Source: Lingula anatina (lineage: Eukaryota > Brachiopoda > Lingulata > Lingulida > Lingulidae). From it: 64,000 nucleotides of DNA. Position 1 is the stretch's first letter. Each line of letters opens with the position of its first letter. The stretch lies in NCBI RefSeq assembly GCF_001039355.2, contig NW_019774958.1, positions 574,866 to 638,865 on the forward strand, given 5' to 3'. The position numbers and the translations under genes are program-made. A model generated the notes under the pieces. That model was not told the origin of the DNA. It was given only the letters and a program-made list of their open reading frames with translations, and did no database searches. Shown here piece after piece: positions 34,641 to 48,400 of this stretch.

Positions 34641-35085
34641 GGGGAGGCCGGGGCTAGTTGGACCCCGGGGTAAGTTGGCCCAGCATCAAGTCTCTTTAAT
34701 AAAGTTACTTTAAGACCCCATTCCCAGAAAATAGATCGGTCCAAACTAGATCGACCTAACTCCCTGGGGGTTCACGCTAAATAGCTGTCAGCCGAGCGGG
34801 CACGAAAGTTAATTCCCCCCTTACAGCTTGTAGTAGGCGGGACGGACATTTAAGCCGGATTATCTGACAGTAATCTAGTGAGACTCCCCACGCGGATAGA
34901 TCGATTTAAAATCTATGGGAATACGCCCTAAGATTCTAAATATTTCATTTTGACTCACTGCCGACGCTTTCTTAGCACTATTGGATACGGGCACTTTACA
35001 AAATGATGTTTTACCCCATAGTTACTTTGTAATAAATTGATGGGGGGCCAACTTACCCCGGGGTCCAACTAGCCCCGGTCTCCCC
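34641..35085. mobile_element. TA-flanked DNA element with G/C-rich TIRs
   Basis: The ends begin GGGGAGGCCGGGGCTAGTTG and, reversed, GGGGAGACCGGGGCTAGTTG. They are inverted repeats of about 45 bp continuing through a CCCCGGGGTAAGTTGG block, and TA sits on both sides. It carries another MITE nested inside (34710-34932) and has no reading frame of its own. Confidence 0.8.
34710..34932. mobile_element. MITE family 1, copy D, nested
   Basis: Ends TTAAGACCCCATTCCCAG and, reversed, TTAGGGCGTATTCCCATAG. The left arm continues GATCGACCTAACTCCCTGGG then CGCTAAATAGC, matching copy E at 43293. It lies inside the TA-flanked element, so it either inserted later or the larger element formed around it. Confidence 0.6.
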
Positions 35086-36935
35086 TATAAACCACTTCTA
35101 CTAGTTTTTTTACGACTTAGTTAAAGTCTACATGCAAAAAGATCAACAAAATGAAAACCACTGGGTCAACCGAAAAATAGTCATGAACCTTAAAATTTCT
35201 GTTCGGAAACAGTTATTTCATGTGTCCCTCCAGATCGCAAAAAGACGCCAAATGACGTAGTAGGCCTACTTAATGTATAGCGCATTACTGCTACGCGCGC
35301 AATGTCGCATAAATATTCAAATAAGACTTGATGGAAACTACCTATATAGTACAGAAAAAAAGCAGAAAAACCATCTTTCCAAATATCGTTTTTTGGAAAG
35401 TATGAGACGACGCACTTCGGTTTTCTTTAAGTTATGCTATTTGAAACTATGTGATGGCATTTGGTGGGGTAAAGTGGCAAAGATTTCACTTCATGTGTAA
35501 CTTTAATATTTGCAAGTGAATAGGCATTTGATATCATGATCATCATCACCATATAGCCAAAGTGAAGAAAAAATAGGCCAATGGCAACATTTCTCCACAT
35601 CATCGGGTTTTCAGGCAGTCCTGCCAGGCCATGTCACCTATATATCCCTAAAGGTTCCTTTCCAACCCATTTTTTCTTTTCAAAGATCTTAGATGCAGAT
35701 ATTTAGTACATGTAACTGCTGTTTGTTAGGGCCCACAGCCACGATTATATCTACTGCTTATGATGACTGATTTATTCAGTAAAACTTCAATCTTTAGAAA
35801 TTTGCCTTACTTTTAGAAAAAAGATATTGAAGGCAACAAGAAAAAATTTCCTCATAATACCCTCTATTGGGACTCTTCTTTCTTTTGATTACAAGGAAAA
35901 ATGTGTAAACTATCACAAAAGCAAATTGTTTAAATTTTAATGTAAGTCCGACAGATATTTAAAATGTACTGAGCATGATATTTGTTAATGCTATGATCGA
36001 CACCAGTTTGATGAATAAAGTGCTACTGACTGCATGAAAACCGTTTTTGACAGTAAAACAAACTTGGATATAACATAATTTTGTGGGTAGAAATGATACC
36101 ATTGAACCTGTAAAAACACGTTCACTGCTTACTTGACCGGGTTCAATTAATCCTAATCAAAAACTCACTTTTGACAGTCACAATGGCGCCAGATAAATCT
36201 GGGGCAGTGGACGCTTGATCTCTTTCCTACAATGTTTATTTGAGATTGTTTGCTCGTGTTAACATCACCGTTTGACAAAATGACTTGGTTTGTCAGCTTG
36301 TTTTCTTAACTATTACAAAAGCCATTTAAAGGTAAATGTCAGCAAGGATAAAATTACTTTTTTGACAGAATATTACGGGCAAATGTTTTCTCGTTTTTGC
36401 TAGCATTCAAACTTTTGATTACACTGAAACCTTAGAGCAATCCGGAAGAGTCACTATGGTATATATATTCTTCTCAATGGTGCAGTGAATATCGATATTA
36501 GGCTACCATTGAGCAAAAATGCCTCTTTTTCGGAACGATGGCGCTCTCAATAACACACGAAACAGAGCATATATTAAAGTGGCCTGGTTTTATTTAATGT
36601 GAGTCTCTCGTTGAGAATATACTCTGACGTTTTTGTTTCTTGTTGGGCTTCTGGTCAACTGATAGCACAGTTCAGACATGTTTTTGGACAAGACTGGAAA
36701 GGGGCTAAAATGCACCATTGAAAAAGTCTTGTTTATTCATCCATAGATCCCAACACCCTCTATATAAGGCATAGATTGGTCTTTCAGTACATATATACAG
36801 ATATGTCTAATTCTATTCACTTTTCTGTACTATGAAAAATTATGTTTACAGTTGTCATCACGAAGCTGGTTTCTATAGTATAGAGTAGGATCTTAATGTC
36901 TAGGACAAGTTGGAGAATATCTGTGCAAAGCTACC

Positions 36936-37022
36936 TTCTGATATCAGGGGCTTCTAAAAAAAGTCAGCGATTAAATAATTTTGTAACAGACTGCGGGTGC
37001 ACCCTGTAGATAGACAGTAGTG
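36936..37022 (+). repeat. Dispersed repeat, copy 2 of 3
   Basis: TTCTGATATCAGGGGCTTCT, an A run with GTCAG and ATTTTGTAACAGACTGCGGG match the copies at 23305 and 48241 in the same orientation. Confidence 0.6.
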
Positions 37023-38354
37023 CAAAGCCTGGATTACAAAGACAGGCCATCTAGACCGTATGACAGTTGTTTTGTTATTGCTGACCAGTGTTCCGGTGCG
37101 CACGTTCGCCGTGAACTTATAGTCTATTAAGTAACATAAACATAACATAAAGCTTGTATAAAAACGGATAACGACCAAATAACACCCTTTCAGACCAGAA
37201 TATTTGCCCATGAAATCTGAATTGTCTTTCTTTAACTCTACAAACGTTTTATCTTCGATGGCCATTATTTAATGACGTACTTGAATTATGGTGTGACTAA
37301 AAAAAGAGCATAAAGGAAAAAAGAGTCCCTCAACAGAAACAGAAGCAGGGTAAAGCAGGGTCCCAGATGAGGGGAAATACAAAAATACAGAATATGAAGT
37401 ATAAGAAGGTGAAAATACGAAGCTAAATTTGGCTGATTGGCAATCGTTATTTTGATCACTTTTAAAGCCACTGGAAAATTTCACAAAATAAGAGTTTAAG
37501 GAAGTCAAGGGCTTTTATAATTATTATTAATTACCACTTGATAACTTGATAAAATTAATTACTGGCAACCTAGATACTGGTATGCTTACTGTCATTATAA
37601 AATCGTCAAGTCTTAAACACTGCCTGAATTAATCAATCGCAAGCTTTTCAAATTTCGGATAAAGTGATCACTGACCTACATAATTTGATTTTTTTTCAAC
37701 TAAATGATGAGTTCAGTGGCTAATTCGTAAGGATGAATCTTTTGCCATTCAAAGCCGTGAATAGCTATCACAGCTTTCGTTGTTGGGTGGCCATACCGCT
37801 GACCCTGTGAATATCAAACGTGTCACACCGGATGAATGCCTGTATATTCAAGCACTTAAAATGAACATATTTTCCTCCATACAACAGTAAAACTTATTTA
37901 TTTGCACCCCGGTATTTCAGTTAAGTTATCGTTTGAAGAAAGTGTTTGTGTAACTTTGAATGCATATCACAAAAGATAGAATGATTTGCTGTGAACATCT
38001 TCCCAAACTTTCTTTTCAGAAAGTCATCTTTGATTTTACTCTCGGAGCCATAGAGATCTGGCTTGAGTCAAACGTTGTTTTGCATTCAGAGCACGCTAAA
38101 CTTCGCATTAATGGGATGCTGTGGATCCGTATTAAAAATATCATAATATAGACCAGTCTTGTAGTCAGCCTTTCCATAGGTTTTTTTATATACAAAGGAA
38201 GACATTTTTGCACATTTCATTGGCTAAACTTGAAAAATGGCATGGACCTAAATAGATATATTTTGATTAAGAGAGGACCTTTTCCAACCGAACGGTTCAT
38301 TACGAACACCCGGTCCTACTCCCCGAGCTCCCTTATCTGTGGGCCTGTAGCTTT

Positions 38355-38356
<2 letters not shown>

Positions 38357-38390
<34 letters not shown>
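38357..38390. repeat. (GT)n microsatellite
   Basis: Seventeen GT units in a row, in the intergenic interval upstream of grainyhead. Confidence 0.95.
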
Positions 38391-38391
<1 letters not shown>

Positions 38392-39067
38392 TGTCACTCT
38401 GTGTGTCCAAAAATATCAAAGAATCCGATAACCACAACCAGACACTAATATGAACCCCCTTCCCTTACGAGAAAATTATAAACAAACAAAAAAAAAATTG
38501 CGGCTGTTACAAATCTTCAAGTTTGCCATTCACCTTTAGCTACTTGGGAAATTTTGGAATATGCAACAGTTGCCAAATAAACACATCAAAACCTATTAAC
38601 TATAAGCCACTGCGGAGACAGTATCTTATATGACATGCTCTCACTGCGGTTAAAAAAGATCCATCATTTGTCCAAATAGGGAGCATTTCAAAATTGCGCT
38701 CATTTCTTCGAAAACCTCACAGAAAACAACACCAAACAACAGCACAGAAGTGTCTTCAGCGTCCACATTCGCTTGAATTCCCTGAGCCTGTCAAAAAAGG
38801 TCCCATAATCACGCAAACATTGGAAGTCTCCATCCTACACCCCTTTAGGCTTCCTCCTTTCACATTAATCATCCAAGCATTCAGCCGACGAGAACTGTGA
38901 GCTAATAACATCGCGAGCTAATCCGCTATCATCAGGCCAGCCTATGTGGACTGACGGCGCATCTCTCAGAGTGCCTCGTATCTTTCTGGGATTCTCCGAG
39001 GTATCAGGTGGTCGTCGACCCGTCAAAAGTACACCCGTTCTATGAGGAAAACTCTTTTTGTTGGAGA

Positions 39068-39401
39068 ACTGGTTTATTAACTGCATCAGTTATCATAGCA
39101 CTGGGAAGACTGGTTTTACGAGTTTGTGAAGCTATTCTACATATTGTTGAGCTATGACAACGGCGCAGAGTGACTGTGGAGTTGTCAATGAAAGGTATGT
39201 AAAATCAAGTCTTATTCTTTATCAGATTGGTAACAAATAGGAATACTGTAGCAACGCAACTCTTGTATTTCCACGGGGGAAGGCAACGATCTCGATGTAA
39301 TATTAGGCCGTAGCTTTGGTTCGCATGAATGGAGCTATACCCTACAAACGAGTGACAGAGCATAAAGGTATGTATTTACCTTAACTTTTTCTCTACCGGT
39401 T
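39068..39401. promoter_or_regulatory. Three Grainyhead-type sites around the grainyhead start
   Basis: ACTGGTT at 39068-39074 and 39109-39115 lie in the presumed 5' UTR or promoter, and ACCGGTT at 39395-39401 lies at the start of intron 1. All fit the WCHGGTT motif bound by Grainyhead proteins. Autoregulation is inferred from motif and position only, and seven-base motifs also occur by chance. Confidence 0.3.
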
Positions 39402-42400
39402 GAGTGTACATTAGTGCATACCTACTCTTTTGTCCAGTGCATTTTATGAAAGCAATGTCATTGTCGCTGTTTTCTTAGACATTGTCACTGTCCCCTATAA
39501 TCACTGACCCCGTATGAACTTAGCTGTGTGTTTCTCTAGATAGGTCGGATGACAAGTTGTAAGTATGAATGGGCATTGTTTACAACAGTAGCAGTTAAGG
39601 GGTTCCAGACGAGATGATCTACTGCCTGCAATATACTACTATCTCTATCACAGGCAACTGACACCGATTCAAAAAACTGCTGTCAGCGTTTTGAAGCAAG
39701 GAGTGCATTGCCATTATGCTAAATAGCTAAAGGCATTCGGTTATGGATGTACACACGGTGTTGGTTTATTTAAACTAGTCAACTACGCATACATACACTT
39801 CAAATTTCGCCCCCGTCATCGTGTTACACCGGTCTGCATAACGGACAAATAGGTGACAGTAGACCATGCAGACACAGTCACGTCTCACCGCATTTTGGAT
39901 GGCGGTATGCTATCCTTTCGGTTAATTTCGTGTGGGATGCTAGTTGCAGATAAAAAATATTGAAAACAATATTATTGTGAGATTATACAGAGCATCACTT
40001 CCAACACTGAAGTGTGACGATTTAGGTGTCAATGTTCTTCATGCTGTCATCACGTTGTTTCCATATATGGGACTTGTCTCTATGTTTTGATCATTTCCTG
40101 TATTGTATATGATAATAAATCAATAACTACCTACTACTAACTTCGAATTTTTAAAAATTGATACATATTCCTCAAATCATAGAACAGTATCACTGGATAA
40201 TACTGCAAAAGAAAAAAGCCAGATTAATATTGGTTAGATTTAGGAGTTGAATCCAAAGTCAAGCGAGGTTGTCATGGCATGCACAGTGATGTAGCCTTGT
40301 TGTAGCAAGTGATAATATGCTGCGGTTGACGGATGTTCACTTCTTATGCTGATGAATGGGGGATGCATGGGCAGGCCCAAAAAGGTGACTCTCGTTATCC
40401 ATTAATTGCCATTGGGTGGCGGTTACCGTGTTGACCTGGAATTCAACTGTTGCACATTTGGAGAGAGGAAATACGGCAGAATAATGTGATTTTATTCACG
40501 CAGAGATGCCAGCAGACTACCCATTTGAAATAACATGGTGTCCTAACATAAACAGATATATTTAACGGGTACTGGACTGTTCTGTCTGAAGTCAGGCTTA
40601 TTATGCAGTCTCCAGCTCAGCAACAGTCCACCTACACAAGGACACTTCTCAAGTACTTACGAGCGTAGCTGGCAATTCTCTGACAACTATACAAGCTGTA
40701 CGGGTAGCTTTTTGAACTTGTTGATATAGTTTTAGTTTTTAGTGACATTTTAGATATACTGTTAGTGATATATATTTTGGCCAAAATATACACTGTATGT
40801 TTATGATGGGGGAAGAAGTATAATAAAGAACTGGCGGAATAAAAAGCAGGGAGGGGGATCTAAAGTGATTGAACTTAATCATTTTTTGTTTTGAAACTTC
40901 AGACACATTTTATTGTTGCTTCTCACTCGGATCCTTTCAGATAGGGCACGGTGCTAGGACAATGTACCATTGTTAGCGGACCCGTCCATTATAGCCATTA
41001 TTCGATACTCCATTAGGCCTACTTTTGGTGGATTTAACCTAGCACAAGGGATATTTAACATTGTGAATCATAAACTTCGACACTGATTTGAAGGGGGTTC
41101 AAATTATCATTACATAATTCTCCGCCCCCAAGGACACATTGCAGACACTCTTTCGAAAAAGTGGAGCCACTTCAGACGTTTAATACTCAAATTGCGTGAA
41201 ATCTCGCTGTTTTTCGGAGATTTTACGATCTGCTTTATATCGTTTTATAACCTCTGCCAAATGCAAGTTTTGAACTATGTAGGCGTTATTCAACAAAACC
41301 TCTCATCTTCTGCTACCTAAACGTTTTTTATTCATCTATTATGCAATAAGATAAGATAAAAGAATTTTCTCTATGGTTTTGTTTTGTACTTAAATGATAC
41401 AGAAAGGTGTTCGATTACTTTGCTGGAATGAACATCTCATAATTACCTTTACCTCGGCTGGTATTTAACAGTACACAGAGCTTTGAAAGTATTTCTTTGG
41501 AAAAAGGTATAATTGAAGGGCAAGGATACCTTCACATTTCTTCAATAGAACTCAATAAGATAATCTTCTAAGAGACTAAAGAGTAGAGACACGATTCATC
41601 TCTCTAGTACATGTAAACAGGATGCAGAAGCCACTCTTAAATTGTATTTTTGAGAATTACCCTCTCCCAAATGATATTTCCTACACGTATCTTGTACAAG
41701 ATACCTTCAAGATGACAAACTGATGCGACGAGGTCGCTACTGATGATCAACAAGTGCACTCGTTAATTGTTTTAATTGTTGTGTCGTATTAACCTTTGCC
41801 TAGCGGCTGTTCTGGTTACATTTTCTCATCGTATTAAAATGTCGGTACCGTACACCAGTCGACTCTCACTCCACTCGGTTACATATCAGGCCAAGCACAC
41901 ATCATTCCACATTCTAGATTGTCAACGATTCCGTATAATAGGCCCAAGGTTGCATCAAGTGAAGTCAGGCAAAACGATTCAAAATTGAAAGACGTGTTTG
42001 TTGGGATCAGGATGGTTTGACCATTCACCTATTATTTGAGCACCCATACTTTGAGCACCCATACTTTGACCACACATATTTCAATTACAGGGCGGTGATG
42101 TGACCGGCATACTGTGCCCAGAGAGCACGGTGACCTCTGGCAGAAAACCAGTGATCTCCACCAAGGATCCAATTTCCTAGTATACGTATATATGTACATC
42201 AGTATTGCCGATATTGTCACCGCGGATCAAAGCAAAATGACGTCTCTGCTCAATCGTTTCAACGAGCAATGAATTTCGAGAGAAATAGGATTCAATTACA
42301 AAAATACTTCATCCAGTAAGATCATGTAGTGTGAACAGGATTGATCTCAATATTTATGCCAATGTTCCAATCCCTGTTAAAACTGACACATATAGATATG

Positions 42401-45400
42401 TTAAAATATTAAATACCCCCCCCCCCCCCAAAAAAAATACGATTTAATTCACGAAGCTGTATCATTGTAAAGTAATGCACAATTCACTACCAACTATTTA
42501 ACTTGTCCGTCACTCTGTATTGCGATGTGATTCACATTTTGTATGACGGATTGTCACATAAGGCACAATTTACTTCTGATATGCGTGACCTATAACTCAA
42601 TCTTTATGCTAATAATTTTTATATTGTGTCTGTTAAGTTTTGTAATACATGGATATCATGTCGAGCGGCGACCTGTGTGCACTTAAATATCCAACTTGTC
42701 GTGCACGTAACTAAATGAATGCATATCCTTTGGTGTTATCAAATACAAAGATAGTATCTCAAAAAGACGTTTTAACAGATTAAGATGAGCCTGGATGAAA
42801 TTCCCAAATGACGCCGGGACTGTGTACGCCCTGAATGAAAATGAACTTTATGAAAGTTGTTATTAGGACCAGTATTTTCTATATAGCCAGGTTAAGTGGT
42901 GTACCCGGTGCCCTGATTTTGTGATCACAGTTTTATCTCCCTCGGAACTCATTTGGAAAGATTGACGATGTCTGATACCTCAAATTGAAACTTCAAGTAT
43001 AACTGAATACTAAGTAGATTGGTGACACTGTACTGTATAGTGATGTGAAATTGGTAATGTTGCTGTAGCACGCAGCATGATGGGCGTTCAATGTAATAAA
43101 GTTCGTGGCAGAGACATTATTCTTGCTGTTTCTATAACTCTTTTGTTGTCACTTGTGAAATTAAGAAAACAGTGACACTCTGTTGCGCCTTTCTTCATAA
43201 TCGGGGGCCAATTTGAAAAATAACTTAGGGTCGAATGTTGGCCTTTACTTTAAAAACGAGTATTTTTTCACTTCTATTAAGGATAACAGTCCACTAAGGG
43301 ACTATTCCCAGACACTACCGTACTAACTGTGGATCAATCTATCTCCTAGGGGATTCTCGCAAAATTGCAATAAACTAAAGCGGCTTAGACGCTGCTAGGG
43401 GGTAATTAACTATCGTTTAGCAACTTCAGTAGGCGTGCCAGACATCTAAGCCGCTTAAACCGAAAGCAATTTAGCGAGAAACCCCTCGGAGATAGATCGA
43501 TCCTATTAGATCGATCTAGGTATGGGAACCCAGTCTAAAACAAAGCAGCTATTGCATGGTCTAACACTTCTCTCTCTCTTTTAAACTGAAACAATGTTTC
43601 AATAGGAATCCCCTTATATTTATCTTGACAAAAAAAGGGAAGTCCAACTTTCGACCTAAAAGTTCTTTTGAGACACTGTCCCCAGAGTCCATGACACTTA
43701 CTAGATATTAGTTAAAAAGTGTCTACGTGATGTGTTACGGCCCTCACAGAAAAAGTATTAACCACTGTCCGACATTCTAGTACACTTCCTGGAGGAAAAA
43801 TGCATCTTTAATGTATGGACTGACAGAACTCAAAATAAGACACTCCGGCATTAATGAAATGCATTGAAGAATTTTATTCCGAATAAGATAAAGATGTTAT
43901 AGCTATGTTTAACAGTTTTGATCGACAGAACTCAGTACAACTCGTCCTCAATAGGCTCTCTGATTACATTCATACATAAATTTTAAAACATTAAATCACT
44001 ATTTTTTATGAAGCAGAAATTCGATACGTATATCTAGTGTGCAAGTTCACCAGAGATCAATGTAACTGTTAACGACCTGGGCGGGACTGGACTAAGGAAG
44101 GAGTAGGAGGAAAGCGGCTCGTAACCTACGGGGATGGAATCGAGGTCAATTTAGATGACGTAATCGTGTTGGGAGATCACTTGTAGAGGAATTAACCGCA
44201 TTAAAGTGAAACGTGTTGATATATAAGATATCCGGCTCTCATCGTATCCTCGAATCTGAAGGCATGTATTTAGTTGTTACTTATGTGAGCCACATAAAAA
44301 TTGATCCACATTTTGTTTCGTATATACAAAACAAAGCTTTTTTTCATCGAGAGCGCGTATGTTTTTTATTACAACATTGAGCATTTTTATCGCCAAAACG
44401 GACGGTGATTTGCTTAGCTTAGGGTCCAGTTTAAGTGGATCTCAATTAGTTCGACCCATCTTCACTAGAAACAAGACTTACGAAGTCTTTTGTTAGTGGT
44501 ATTTGAATGTCCAAGAAAATTGAGTTCATCACGGTTACCAGTAACTTATTGAATATATTTACACATTAGACATACGGACAGGTAATCGCAGTTATGATTT
44601 TACTCACCTCAGAAAATACTTATTAATTCACGAAAACAAGATAAAAGCACAGTAGCACTGCGACTTATTTTCATCATGTACATATATGTAAATGAATGTT
44701 TTAGAAACCATTCAGGTCGCATAAAAGGCGGTTTTATAAAGTTGGCTCGTGTAGGTTTTGGAATTAATTTTCTTTGGGTGTGAGTGATAATTATAGCTTT
44801 TGATGAGCTTGTGGGAGTATACCTTTAAAACACCATTATCGACTTGTACAAAAACCAGGTTTACGCTCCTTGCCTAAATAATAATTTTCAGAATGTGTGC
44901 AATGCCCTAAAATATTTATATGCTGTAAGGTATAACACTTGTTAGGATTTTGCAAAAAGAAAATGTTCATTGTGAAATTTGCACTTAGCAAACAAGATAG
45001 ATACCTGACGTTTTCGAGTATTTTTATTAAGTCCACAGACGGATCTTTGATAAAGTATATCCCACTAAAGAAAAAACTAGTCAGAAAATATACGGATTTT
45101 CTCTCGAATCACATAAGTTTTTCTCCGATTTAATCAGGCGAGGTAAAAAATTTCGAAAAATTCAATTCAAACCTCAAGAAAAAATATGCATCATTTATAA
45201 GATACGCTTCATTTATATCAGATATAACTTGCAAACTTTCTTAATTTTTCACAAAACATAGCACTTTGTCCAGTCCACTTTGTAAACAACGAGCCAAACC
45301 TATTACCTCTCACTTCGACCTATTACTCCTTCAGGTGAACACTCGTACAATACCTTGTGGGTACAGTTACCAACAACAATACAGTTTAAATTGAGAGTTG

Positions 45401-48400
45401 GAAGTCAATAGTTTTACCTTAAACTGAAAACTTACTGTGGCCCGTATCAAATGTCAACAAAAGTTCCTTGTATTCTTCCAAACTGTAATTTTGCATTGTT
45501 CAAATGTATAGAAAAAAAAGATGGTAGCTTGACGCATTTCTTTACCACCATGGTTAAGCTTAATGCGTATGTGTCCATAAGGACAGCACAATTTGTTTAA
45601 TGCATTAGTGCGTTTCAGTGATTGTGTTTAAGCTATTTAGCTGGCAATGAATGATTCCATGTTGTAATCTTGCAAATGATTATTAAATAAATGATTAAAT
45701 AGAGCTGAACATGCTGTGTTGGAGGACATGTTGTGCACATTTTCCATTTTGATATTCCTTTTGAACTGTACTAGTATATGTTTTTTTTTTTTTTTCAAAT
45801 GAGTAATCGGAATATGCTGTGAGGTAATGTAAAATATAATAAAATGAATGTGAACACACACTGTGCTTAGATAACACTTAACAGACACTTCTCAGCAGAA
45901 TAAGAGATTTAATTCTTAGGTCTTTTCTGAACACAAATGAAATATGCACAAGTTGTGCAGAATGAGTGTTGCATATGGCCGATTTTGCCAAGGACTTGCA
46001 TGACGCTTGAATGAAGATGCCCAGCGTAAATGAATTTGATCTACACCATGACTAATTCTGAACCCTAGCTGTATAGTGATCCCGATGCTGTTTTTGGTAT
46101 TGCTACTGAAATAAGATTAAACGTTTATGGATATGCTGAAAGGAACACATGCGACCCTGATTGAAGATGCCTTATACAGCGGTTCCAAATGAGTGCTTTG
46201 ATATTCAACAAGGCAGAGTCGCTTGTGCTAATAGAATAATGATGAGTCTGAATTGGTAGAGAGAGGTCCCAAAGTTATGGAGTGCCAAAAATATGTATGG
46301 CTGAGATGCACAGCATGCGTAATACATGTATGTGAATGAAGGCATAATGATAGAAACTTTGAAAAAAAAGTGTCAGTCACGTGGTGTTTAAAACAAGTAA
46401 ACGTGGTAACGCACCCTGTTCCCTCAAGTCAGAAAGGATTTTTACTAAGAGTTTGTGTTAGGTGAACTCTGGCTGTTCATGCGTGCACACCGAGCACTCC
46501 CAAAGTCAATTTTTGGAGAGCGCGAGTGAATAGAGGACTTGTTCTGAGACCAAGTGTGTTTACCTGTTCATTGATGCTGCAAGCTTACTTTAGTAGAAGA
46601 AAAGGCGCTAGATTTTTTAGTGCAAGTACGGAGCTTATATAACTAGAGCAGCTTTTTTTTTTGTAGAACGTCGCACGCATGACTTGATCTCCATTTCTTA
46701 TGCGCACACGGCGTAGACGGGCACAAAATGCTGACGCTGTTTACTTTTTTTAAACAAACGGAGGTTGAACACTTTTACCCGCTCTGTTTATTAGCTATAG
46801 AATGCATTTCTCACTGCTTCACAACTTCCATTGATGATTCGGACGTCGGCGTCTGGTTAACCATAACACTAATTTGAGCAGGTTAAGGCGGACGACGACC
46901 GCACACTTAACACAGACATTGACAACAACTTCGCGTAGGCGTGCGACAGTGCGTGCCCACGCACCAAGCGTCCTGTTTTTGTCACAACGAGTTACCTCTG
47001 CGTTTGTGCAGGGTGCAGAACTCATTCATATCTTTTTTATGTAAACCTGTGGAATTTTTAAACAAACAAGGATACAGCGACGTAACTCTATGAAGGGAAG
47101 TGTGTGGGCGGACGCTAAAGCAACGTATTTAGGCCTACCAGAGAAAAACAACCTCGGAGGATATCTGACAAGGGCGGGTGCCACAAAATAATACGACAGA
47201 GCAAACTTAATACGCCCAAAAAGTATAACTGAAAAGCTAGCGTAAAACGTAGGTGTTCGAGAAGAAACCATTACTATTATCTATAAACGGAACAGTGAAC
47301 ATAAAGTACATATACCAAAGTATGTACATAGTATTCCGCTGACCTTTGGTGACATATAGTATGCAACCTTTATTATAGATTAAAGTGCCAGGACAAGACT
47401 TCCGTTGGCTATATATATTTGTATATTCTTTTCGAAGTGACGACGGACGCTTGTAGTGATTTAACGACACACGCCTCCTAATAGTCCACTTTTTGTCGAC
47501 TCACTTCGAATGAAGATGAAGACGTAAGTAGAAAAAAAAACACTTGCAACATGATTAATTTTATGGTTGCGATTGCAACAGCTTCAAATTTACTTTGAAC
47601 GAAAAGCTCGTGTTTCAGACCGTGAATGTAATCTCTGTTAAAATGTTAAGGCTCTGTCACATCTAGCGTACAGACGTGCGTAAGAGTATCGTATGTGACA
47701 TCGATTACACGCACAACTTTGAGCGTATGAAATCACCGTTTTCAGCGAATGAAAAATAGATATAAGCAGTGTATGGAATTGTTTTTGAACGTGGTAAAAA
47801 CATTCCGTCCGGGTATGCAAGTGCACACCAACGTTTGTCTGCGTATACGACGTAATTCTTACGAAATCCCTTGTATTTGTCTGCGTATAGGTAATTTTTC
47901 TCATACGTAAGTACTATACGCTAGGTGTGACAGGGCCTTTACGGACCGTGTCCGTGCTCCAGATAGAGCGTTCTGTTTCTGTTATGTCTCATGTTTATGG
48001 TATTGATGATCAGAATAACGGTCAAGTGCAGGTGAGGGGTGGTCAGTTCATGCCTTAGCTGAATTCCTTAAAAAAACACGATCAGCCCAGGGCTGAGCCT
48101 GGGGAGATTATTTGTGACGGCGTCCCTTGCTGAAAACCGTGAGATACGACTATATATAAATTATATTTTGTAAAAAAAAAAAAAGAGTTGCCTTAGCTCG
48201 GTGAATAGTAGACCGAACGGGGATAGGGTTCTTATTTACCCTCTGATATCAGGATCCTTTCAAATAGTCAGTATAGTATATGTAGAGAATACTATAATTT
48301 TGTAACAGACTACTAGCGTACCCTGCGGTCAAAGAGTAAGTCTGGCTGCAGTTGTGACATCTTTTTATAGTACAGTAGGTACCGGTCTCTTGGACACGTC

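Larger units (their letters stand above)
29780..39153. other. Long intergenic interval
   Basis: No supported coding exon was found on either strand; open frames here lack splice context or homology. An open frame at 30192-30440 with a good upstream acceptor (CTGCAG at 30306) is not recognised. Mobile elements are listed separately. The right part must contain upstream control and 5' UTR sequence for grainyhead. Confidence 0.45.

Noticed and set aside
39330-39370. ATG exon ([14 protein letters not shown]) with GTATGT donor as an alternative first exon of grainyhead
   Set aside because: It leaves one base, and joined to the 50556 exon it runs into a stop after a few codons. The 39154 exon has the right phase.
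42035-42070. Short CACCCATACTTTGA repeats as a CRISPR-like or coding repeat
   Set aside because: Only two and a half direct units with no spacers. This is an ordinary small tandem duplication in an animal intron.
47638-47904. 88-codon minus-strand frame
   Set aside because: It lies almost entirely between the inverted ends of the 47647-47941 element and resembles no protein.
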